Source: a virus. From it: a stretch of DNA of 20,192 bases. Every line of letters begins with the position of its first letter. The first letter of the stretch is position 1. Location of the stretch: positions 1 through 20,192 of the IMG/VR virus record IMGVR_UViG_3300035698_001083; one strand, 5' to 3'. Made by a program: the position numbers and the translations under genes. Below are positions 15,320-20,192 of this stretch, in pieces. The notes beneath the pieces were generated by a model that saw only the letters and a program-made list of their open reading frames with translations, ran no database searches and had not been told where the DNA came from.

Positions 15320-17946
15320 TGGCATTTATTCTTGAAGATTTAGAGCAAGAAGACGATATTCAGCAACAACCTATTCAGCAAGAACCTGTTCAGGAAGGTT
15401 TTACATTGGAAGGAGATCTTAATCAAGAACCTGTAGAAGAACCTGCTGAAGAACCTGCTGAAGAACCTGTTGAAGAAAAAGAGCTAAACAGATTCTCTAA
15501 ATATTTAAGAAAGTCATATCAAGAAGAAACTGGTCTATTCAAGAAAGAAAAAGGACCTTTGGATTACATAAAAAAGCCTAAAGAAAAGTCGGAAGATGGA
15601 AAAAGATCTTGGTTTTCTGATGTAGCTCTTCAAATGTCAAAAGGAGCTTTGAAAGCCTTAACATATCCAGCTGACTTATTTAAAGCAGCCGCTAGCGGAA
15701 TGGCTCTCGATATATTAAAAGAAGAAAAATCTAATGCCATACAAGAAGGTAGAGATTTTGATATTGATGCCGCCTGGGAAGTAGCACAGGAAGGCTTAGA
15801 CAAGATTCCTACTCAAGATTTTTTAGAAGGTTATTTAGAAGATGTATTAGAAGAAGATTTTGGTCCACAAAGTGAGTCTGCTAAATATCTTGGTAAGGCT
15901 GCTGAAATAGCTTCTTTTGTACCTGGAGAAACTGTTGCAAAGACATTAGCTGGTGCTGGTGCTGGTGCTGCAGTAAATCTTGCTTCCGATAAACTAGGTC
16001 TTCCAGAACCTGTTGGAGAGATTGCTGGAATGGTAACATCTGGAGGCACTCAACTTATAAAAACCCCTACTAAATTAAGTCCAAAAACAGCAAAAATAAA
16101 AACTCCTAAAGCTTTAACAAAAAAACTTATTGGTGAAGAAGTTGGAGTAACGTCACGTCAGACACAAGAGAAAGCCATACAGGCATTACAGTCATTTGAT
16201 GAAGGAGTCGTTAAAGATACTAAGCTACGCCCAGAAAAGCCCGTTAAAGCATCTAAAAAGTTATCAGATATAGAAGCTAAAGCCTTTACAAAAGAAAAGG
16301 AGCTTACTAAGGCAGAGAAGCTTGCAGAGTCTATTTCCAAGAAAGAAGAGTCTATTGCAGATGCTGCTAGAAAAGAAAAACTTGATGTTCTTAAAGAGCA
16401 TAAAGACAAGATATCTAACCTAAGCCCTGAAGCAGAAGTTGTGCATAATAATGTATCTGATTCTGTTTCTAAAGAATCTTTTAAGAGTAATACTGAGGCA
16501 GGTAAGAGCATACAAAAGGCTGTAAAAGAAGCTAAAGATGTAGAGCATAAACAGATAAATAAATTATATAAAATTGCAGAGAAGGACACTAGTAAACACG
16601 CAGGAAAAGCCGATAATTTAGTTACATATATTGAAAAGAAAGTAGATCAGCTGGATCAAACATTACATAAATCTCCCGGCGAAAAGAAGGTATTAAATAC
16701 TTACAACGATATATTATTTAATCTAAGAGATAAGGGAGGAAATGCAAGAAATGTTAAGGTATCTGAACTGATAAAAACTTCTGATAGTGTGGCCTCTGAA
16801 ATAAACTATATAAATTATGAGCCAGATGCGAAAGACATTTTAAAAGGTTTACCAACTAGAATAAATGAAGAAGCTAGACGTATTGTTGTATCAAGAGGCG
16901 GAAGCACTAAAAGTATTGATATTGCAGATAAAGCATATGGTGAATGGAGTAATAAATATATTAATAAAGATATGAAGCCATATCTTCAAATAAGAGAAGT
17001 TAATCCAGAAGAACTCTTTGCCGGTATACATAAAGAAGAAGTATATAGGTCTATATACCAAGCTCTTCCAGAGGGAAAAGTAAAGGCAGAATTATTGACT
17101 AAGTCAGCTAAAGAAATTATTCCTAACAGACTTAATCCTTTTATAAAAGACATTGAAAAAGTAGGTGGAAAAGCTTACGAAAGAGAGATAGAGAACTTAA
17201 AGGGATTTCTGCCAGAAGAATTAGTGAACAAAGCTGATACTGCCATGAAAGCAGAGAAACTTGGCTATAACAAACTAAAAAATGCTGAAGCTTTTAGAAA
17301 GAATGAAGTTAAACTCTTAAAATCAAATGAAGTTACGGAAAAAGCTACAAAAAAAGCTATAGAGCTTGAAAAAGAACAGGCTAAATTAGCTAAAGAAGAG
17401 TTGAGGGCTAAGAAAAGTAAAGAAGGCGAAAAACCTCGTAGTATAATTAGACGGTCACAGGAAAATGCTAAGACAAAAACTCCTAAAGAAACAGAATATA
17501 CTAAAAAGGTAAAGTCTATTGCCAAATGGTCTAAGGAAACACCTGAAACATTAGCTAAAAAGATGGATTCAGTATCTGGTATTAATGAAATAGAGGCCTC
17601 TTTATTAAAGAAAAAAGGTGGAGATAAAATCTACAATTCTCTAAAAAAGTCCAAGATAAGAGATATTGTTCAACCTAAAATAGGTGAAAAGCTTACAGGC
17701 GAAAGCGTTAGTAAGACATTGGCTAATAGAAAAAACTATGATCTTTTAGAAAAGCTAATTGGTAAAGAAGAGCTAGATTCTATTATTGAAGTTGCTAACA
17801 TCATTGGAAAGAAAGAAATTAGAAGAAATTCAGTTATTAAATTTAGCAAGCGTACTTTAACACTTGTAGGAGGCTACGCTGCCGTAAATAAATTACGCAG
17901 ATATTTATTCGGTGGAAGTACTAGAAATAATTATGCAGTAGACTAA
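15319..17946 (+). CDS. Large probable DNA-ejection protein (gp16/gp20 position)
   Basis: The 875-residue protein begins with an acidic, proline-dotted arm holding four EEPVEEPAEE-type units (about 37-52). A glycine- and alanine-rich hydrophobic stretch follows near 195-245 (VAKTLAGAGAGAAVNLASDK, then GEIAGMVTSGGTQLI). Long lysine- and glutamate-rich helices fill 270-420 and 670-740. A short hydrophobic piece, TLTLVGGYAAVNKLRRYLFG, lies near the end. This mix of coiled coil and membrane-active stretches fits ejection proteins that form a conduit through the envelope. No lysozyme or transglycosylase motif is evident to me. It is the last + strand gene before the minus-strand module, and its stop codon overlaps the end of a minus-strand open frame. 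Confidence 0.62.
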   Translation: MAFILEDLEQEDDIQQQPIQQEPVQEGFTLEGDLNQEPVEEPAEEPAEEPVEEKELNRFSKYLRKSYQEETGLFKKEKGPLDYIKKPKEKSEDGKRSWFSDVALQMSKGALKALTYPADLFKAAASGMALDILKEEKSNAIQEGRDFDIDAAWEVAQEGLDKIPTQDFLEGYLEDVLEEDFGPQSESAKYLGKAAEIASFVPGETVAKTLAGAGAGAAVNLASDKLGLPEPVGEIAGMVTSGGTQLIKTPTKLSPKTAKIKTPKALTKKLIGEEVGVTSRQTQEKAIQALQSFDEGVVKDTKLRPEKPVKASKKLSDIEAKAFTKEKELTKAEKLAESISKKEESIADAARKEKLDVLKEHKDKISNLSPEAEVVHNNVSDSVSKESFKSNTEAGKSIQKAVKEAKDVEHKQINKLYKIAEKDTSKHAGKADNLVTYIEKKVDQLDQTLHKSPGEKKVLNTYNDILFNLRDKGGNARNVKVSELIKTSDSVASEINYINYEPDAKDILKGLPTRINEEARRIVVSRGGSTKSIDIADKAYGEWSNKYINKDMKPYLQIREVNPEELFAGIHKEEVYRSIYQALPEGKVKAELLTKSAKEIIPNRLNPFIKDIEKVGGKAYEREIENLKGFLPEELVNKADTAMKAEKLGYNKLKNAEAFRKNEVKLLKSNEVTEKATKKAIELEKEQAKLAKEELRAKKSKEGEKPRSIIRRSQENAKTKTPKETEYTKKVKSIAKWSKETPETLAKKMDSVSGINEIEASLLKKKGGDKIYNSLKKSKIRDIVQPKIGEKLTGESVSKTLANRKNYDLLEKLIGKEELDSIIEVANIIGKKEIRRNSVIKFSKRTLTLVGGYAAVNKLRRYLFGGSTRNNYAVD
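15427..15474 (+). repeat. Four tandem 12-base units in a coding region
   Basis: GAACCTG(T/C)(A/T)GAA is repeated four times, encoding EPVE/EPAE units in the acidic arm of the large ejection protein. Copy number could vary by slippage. Confidence 0.85.
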
Positions 17947-18056
17947 CTCTTGTAATAGTCTCTATCTATCTTTTCTTTAATGGCTAGATTAACAAACTCT
18001 TGCATAGACATTTCTATTGATGCCAAATATGTTTTAATGATGCCAAGTATGTCTTC
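17943..18056 (-). pseudogene. Possible remnant of a ribbon-helix-helix repressor gene
   Basis: A minus-strand frame, open for 37 codons from a stop at 18057-18059 to TAG at 17943-17945, reads ...GIIKTYLASIEMSMQEFVNL then AIKEKIDRDYYKS. Helix, turn MS, then QEFVNLAIKEKI matches the C-terminal two helices of Arc/CopG-type DNA-binding proteins. No ATG with a ribosome site precedes it; the first ATG (18009-18011) would give 22 residues. Its upstream part overlaps the end of the HNH gene. In P22 the arc, mnt and ant genes lie at the same place, between ejection and tailspike genes. It is short, so chance likeness cannot be excluded. Confidence 0.35.
18018..18055. repeat. Tandem copy of the HNH gene 3' end
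   Basis: TGATGCCAAATATGTTTT (18018-18035) and TGATGCCAAGTATGTCTT (18038-18055) match at 16 of 18 bases with a 20-base period. Read on the minus strand, the first copy met encodes the endonuclease end HTWHH-stop, and the second would encode HIWHQ-stop in another frame. This looks like a recombination or insertion scar. Confidence 0.6.
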
Positions 18057-18594
18057 TTATTAGTCTTCCTATAGTAGTAGAATCAACTTTAAACATAGAG
18101 CCTAAATATTTATAAGAATATTTTCCAGTTGAGTACATATCTCTTATCTTTTCAACATCTGATTTTTTTAATTTGCAAGATGGATTCTTTTCTCCTTTAA
18201 AATCTGGAATTCTATTTCTTTTTGCTTTATCTCGCATATTATCAGTATGAGTTCCTAGATATAAAATATTTGGGCATACATTTGATGGATTATCATCTTT
18301 ATGACATACGAACATATCTAAAGGAATATTTCCTTTATGATATATATAAGAAAACCTATGGGCTAATATTTTTTTACGATTTAAATTTATTACACCATAT
18401 CCTTTATCATTACATATTCCTATCCATTCCCAAAGATTTTTAGATACTATTTTTATATTTTTGAAAAAGACTTCTTCAAGAGATGCTCCATGAAAATTAG
18501 ATTTACATTTTCTAGAACAAAAATTATGATTCCATTTTGTATATCTTATAAGATTTTTTCCGCAGTAATCACAATAAACAGAAAATTTTGTCAT
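18034..18594 (-). CDS. HNH homing-type endonuclease
   Basis: The 186-residue protein is the only clear gene on the minus strand. An N-terminal zinc ribbon has C8-C11 and C26-C30. The HNH core reads AHRFSYIYHKGNIP (78-91), then CHKDDNPSNVCPNILYLGTH (97-116) with H79, H98, N109, H116 and TDN at 117-119. A C-terminal helix-turn-helix (about 136-186) ends IGRLIRRHTWHH and probably contacts DNA. Such free-standing enzymes cut phage lacking the gene and spread by repair. I chose the ATG at 18594 because GAGGG lies 7 bases upstream; an ATG nine codons earlier has no ribosome site. It stands against the late genes, so late transcripts from upstream would be antisense to it. Confidence 0.93.
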   Translation of the reverse strand: MTKFSVYCDYCGKNLIRYTKWNHNFCSRKCKSNFHGASLEEVFFKNIKIVSKNLWEWIGICNDKGYGVINLNRKKILAHRFSYIYHKGNIPLDMFVCHKDDNPSNVCPNILYLGTHTDNMRDKAKRNRIPDFKGEKNPSCKLKKSDVEKIRDMYSTGKYSYKYLGSMFKVDSTTIGRLIRRHTWHH

Positions 18595-18628
18595 AAATAA
18601 ACCCTCGCAAGTTTCTCGCATTAAAAGT

Positions 18629-18679
18629 AAGAGTCAGCTACTGCGAGTAGTAGATTTCGGCTGGCCGGCCTAGACTCTT
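18629..18679 (-). promoter_or_regulatory. GC-rich branched stem element, possible HNH leader
   Basis: AAGAGTC (18629-18635) and GACTCTT (18673-18679) close a 7-bp stem. Inside it are CTACT-GCG-AGTAG (18638-18650) and a GC block with GGCCGGCC (18663-18670), which can fold as a second hairpin. A perfect minus-strand -10 box TATAAT (18692-18687) would start an RNA near 18680, so this structure would be the 5' leader of the endonuclease mRNA. CTCGCA motifs recur nearby (18604, 18615 and, inverted, 18642). The closing stem is complementary in DNA and RNA alike, so an operator is also possible. Confidence 0.45.
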
Positions 18680-18706
18680 GATATTAATTATACGTATCTG
18701 TATGTT
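18678..18706 (+). promoter_or_regulatory. Weak candidate promoter for the fibre genes
   Basis: TTGATA (18678-18683, 5/6) and TATGTT (18701-18706, 4/6) are 17 bases apart. Transcription would begin near 18713 and lead to the gene at 18768. It overlaps the possible minus-strand -10 box of the endonuclease, giving a divergent pair. The DNA is very AT-rich, so the match is weak evidence. Confidence 0.3.
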
Positions 18707-18767
18707 AAAAATATATATATACAATTCGTATATAAGAATTATATTTAAATATAAAAGGAGATTTTAA

Positions 18768-19307
18768 ATGTCTAGTGATCCATTAAAATATTTAGGACGC
18801 GATAAAGCATCATCAGCAGAATCAATTGCCGGAACAAATAATTATAAAGCTGTTACACCTGAGGGACTTCAAGCCAGTCTTGATAGTGTTATAGCCTCTC
18901 CTGGAGCGATTGGTGGAACAACACCTGCTGCTGGAACATTTACAACACTTACTGCTACTGATGTAAATATTTCTGGTAAATCAGTTTATACTCCAGATGC
19001 AATAACTGCTACTAGTGCTGGCGTTGCCGCTTCTGTTGCTACTGTTGTTACAGAAATCACAACTAATGGTGATAGTGATCTTGATAATGTTACTCTTGCT
19101 AATGGTATAGATGGTCAAGTTAAGATATTTGCTGTTGTTGCTGTTGGAAATGCTGCTGACTCTGTAAAGATTACACCTGCTAGTATGATAGGTGGTACAC
19201 AGATTACATTTGCTGCAAATCCTCTTGGATTGGGTTGCCAGATGGTATACGACGCTGGTGCTGCTGGCTGGATAGTAACAGGCAATAATGCTGGTACAGT
19301 AGCTTAA
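18768..19307 (+). CDS. Fibre/appendage structural protein
   Basis: The 179-residue protein has a short adaptor-like start (SSDPLKYLGRDKASSAESIA, then YKAVTPEGLQASLDSVI) followed by GAIGGTTPAAGTFTTLTATD. The last motif is a common beta repeat in phage tail fibres and head fibres. The rest is a threonine-, alanine- and valine-rich beta region ending GAAGWIVTGNNAGTVA, which looks like a tip domain with a GWxVxG strand. It has a strong ribosome site AGGAG and is the first gene after the minus-strand module. A strong terminator follows, so it forms its own short transcription unit unless readthrough occurs. Confidence 0.75.
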   Translation: MSSDPLKYLGRDKASSAESIAGTNNYKAVTPEGLQASLDSVIASPGAIGGTTPAAGTFTTLTATDVNISGKSVYTPDAITATSAGVAASVATVVTEITTNGDSDLDNVTLANGIDGQVKIFAVVAVGNAADSVKITPASMIGGTQITFAANPLGLGCQMVYDAGAAGWIVTGNNAGTVA

Positions 19308-19333
19308 GTTAAAAATTTCGTTCTTCACTCCCG

Positions 19334-19369
19334 GCTCTCATTGGCTTTTAGCTAGTGGGGGCTTTTTTT
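19334..19369 (+). terminator. Strong intrinsic terminator
   Basis: Bases 19334-19345 pair with 19351-19362 over 12 bp (several G-T pairs) around the loop TTTTA, followed directly by seven T residues (19363-19369). It is the clearest intrinsic terminator in the window. It closes the unit of the fibre gene ending at 19307. Confidence 0.85.
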
Positions 19370-19473
19370 GTTGTACTTATTAAAATAAAATCTTACTATC
19401 GAATTAATTGCATATAACAATATATGTGGGTTTAAAAACTTGCAGATCAAACTGCTACAAAGGAGAAGATATA

Positions 19474-19824
19474 ATGAGTTACGGTAAGAAAATAAAATTT
19501 GATGTCATTCGAGAGCTAGCTTTCGGTGATATATCAGCAACATACGCTGCGGTCGGAGGAGTAACAACTAAGAATGCAAGAGCTATAAAATTAACTAACA
19601 ACACTGACCAAACTGTTTATTTCACAGATGACAATTCAGAAGATCAACTAAAGCTCCCTCCGAACAGCTTCCAACTTTGGGATATAACTGCTAACAAGCC
19701 TACCTCTGAGGGAGCTCAATTTTTCGGTGTTGGAGTTCAATCCTATTGCCGTCATATTACAGCGTTAGCACCGAGTTCTGGTTATGTATCTATAGAGTGC
19801 CTTATCGTTGCTGGAGGTAATTAA
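19474..19824 (+). CDS. Small virion-associated protein, possible fibre adaptor or collar
   Basis: The ATG at 19474 is chosen because AGGAGA precedes it by 7 bases; an upstream in-frame TTG at 19408 has no ribosome site. The 116-residue protein begins MSYGKKIKFDVIRELAFGDI and continues with SATYAAVGG, NARAIKLTNNTDQTVYFTDD and LKLPPNSFQLWDITANKP, ending GYVSIECLIVAGG. This compact beta-sandwich pattern (a strand, NAR.IKL.N.TD, a turn, LP..SF.LWDI) is familiar from small phage structural proteins next to fibre genes. Its role is not established. It stands between a terminator and the tailspike gene, with which it is closely coupled (start 2 bases after the stop). Confidence 0.7.
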   Translation: MSYGKKIKFDVIRELAFGDISATYAAVGGVTTKNARAIKLTNNTDQTVYFTDDNSEDQLKLPPNSFQLWDITANKPTSEGAQFFGVGVQSYCRHITALAPSSGYVSIECLIVAGGN

Positions 19825-19825
19825 T

Positions 19826-20192
19826 ATGTCACAAGCAGGAATAATTTCAGAGATTGATCCTACATATGAAATGTTAGATCAAAAGGCTACTCTATATGTA
19901 GATAAAAACGGAAGTGATACTAATAGCGGCCTTAATATTGATGAGCCTAAACTTACAATACAATCAGCTGTGGATATAGCTAGCGTTAATTCTACTATAC
20001 TAATCAATCCAGGCACTTATACAGAAACTGTTACTTTTACAGCTAATGGACAGGTACTTGTTGGTGTTGGAAGACCTAACAATGTTATTATTACACAAGC
20101 CGATGCAAATGTTTTAGACTTCAATACTAGAACTAATTGCCAGATAAAGAATATGCAGATAAGTGTTACAGCAGCTACTACAAATATAGATA
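19826..20192 (+). CDS. Tailspike-like protein with beta-helix start (partial)
   Basis: The gene runs off the window after 122 codons. It starts with ATG 2 bases after the previous stop, with GGAGG upstream. Translation gives a short arm (MSQAGIISEIDPTYEMLDQK) and then ATLYVDKNGSDTNSGLNIDE, PKLTIQSAVDIA, ILINPGTYTETV and GVGRPNNVIITQ. The pattern VDKNGSD.NSG....P..TIQ.A...A......I.I.PGTY.E.V is the standard opening of right-handed parallel beta-helix (pectate-lyase-like) proteins. In phages these are tailspikes or fibres that bind or cleave surface polysaccharide. Catalytic residues lie beyond the window, so the substrate is unknown. Its place beyond the immI-like module matches P22 gene 9. 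Confidence 0.82.
   Translation, partial: MSQAGIISEIDPTYEMLDQKATLYVDKNGSDTNSGLNIDEPKLTIQSAVDIASVNSTILINPGTYTETVTFTANGQVLVGVGRPNNVIITQADANVLDFNTRTNCQIKNMQISVTAATTNID

Noticed and set aside
16158-16589. 143-codon minus-strand frame opposite the large ejection protein
   Set aside because: Its Ser/Leu-rich product is the mirror of lysine- and glutamate-rich helices. The + strand gene is continuous and has a ribosome site.
18222-18443. 73-codon + strand frame across the HNH gene
   Set aside because: The product is a low-complexity Y/L/I-rich string and the minus-strand HNH motifs are decisive.
18595-18621. Upstream ATG of the HNH gene
   Set aside because: It has no ribosome site and would start within the GC-rich leader end. 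The ATG at 18594 has GAGGG at 7 bases.
18629-18679. tRNA or hammerhead ribozyme
   Set aside because: The 7-bp closing stem is tRNA-like, but the element is only 51 bases long and has no T-arm. The CTGANGA core of a hammerhead is missing on both strands.
19408-19473. TTG at 19408 as start of the small structural protein
   Set aside because: It lacks a ribosome site and adds 22 residues unlike the compact domain. The ATG at 19474 has AGGAGA upstream.
1-20192. CRISPR array, insertion sequence, integrase or anti-defence locus
   Set aside because: No regular repeat-spacer pattern, transposase motif or recombinase was seen, and nearly all the DNA is taken by structural genes.

Overview
The window is about 20 kb of an AT-rich (roughly 35% GC by eye) tailed double-stranded DNA phage. 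It holds the packaging and virion-assembly genes. All recognised genes except one lie on the + strand, are tightly packed, use clear Shine-Dalgarno sites and often overlap at TAATG or ATGA junctions. The best fit is a short-tailed (podovirus-like) phage with a P22-type gene order but an N4-gp56-type major capsid protein. No integrase, repressor, lysis or replication gene is visible, so lifestyle cannot be decided. Codon and base use do not identify the host; a bacterium is implied, and Gram-negative is likely only because the P22-like ejection and tailspike arrangement is typical of such hosts.

Layout. 1-1084: probable small terminase flanked by non-coding DNA. The gap of about 480 bases before the large terminase carries several short repeats and a GC-rich island, and is the natural place to look for a packaging (pac) signal or control site. 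1085-4515: large terminase and P22-type portal. 4623-7171: two small conserved-looking proteins, the probable scaffold and the major capsid protein. 7182-8566: two probable head-associated proteins. 8676-12997: head-completion/neck protein, two tandem paralogous appendage proteins, and a large tail-stabilisation protein. 12994-17946: a small beta-rich tail protein and three proteins whose place and composition fit the DNA-ejection set (P22 gp7/gp20/gp16 positions). 17943-18594: the only minus-strand segment, an HNH homing-type endonuclease and, behind it, a short open frame resembling the end of a ribbon-helix-helix repressor. 18768-20192: fibre/appendage proteins and the start of a beta-helix tailspike that runs off the window.

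How they work together. TerS and TerL would load DNA through the portal into a shell built from capsid protein on the scaffold. The neck and stabilisation proteins would close the portal and carry the fibres and tailspike. The ejection proteins would leave first to make the path through the cell envelope.

Most notable points: the minus-strand module sits between the ejection genes and the tailspike genes, as the P22 immI (arc/mnt/ant) region does; the major capsid ribosome binding site lies in the loop of a perfect 7-bp hairpin; a probable promoter -35 box is embedded in an inverted repeat before the tail genes; two 195-aa paralogs stand in tandem; and the same inserted beta modules recur in neighbouring structural proteins. 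Nothing here is clearly a wholly new system. The regulatory readings are inferences from sequence alone.
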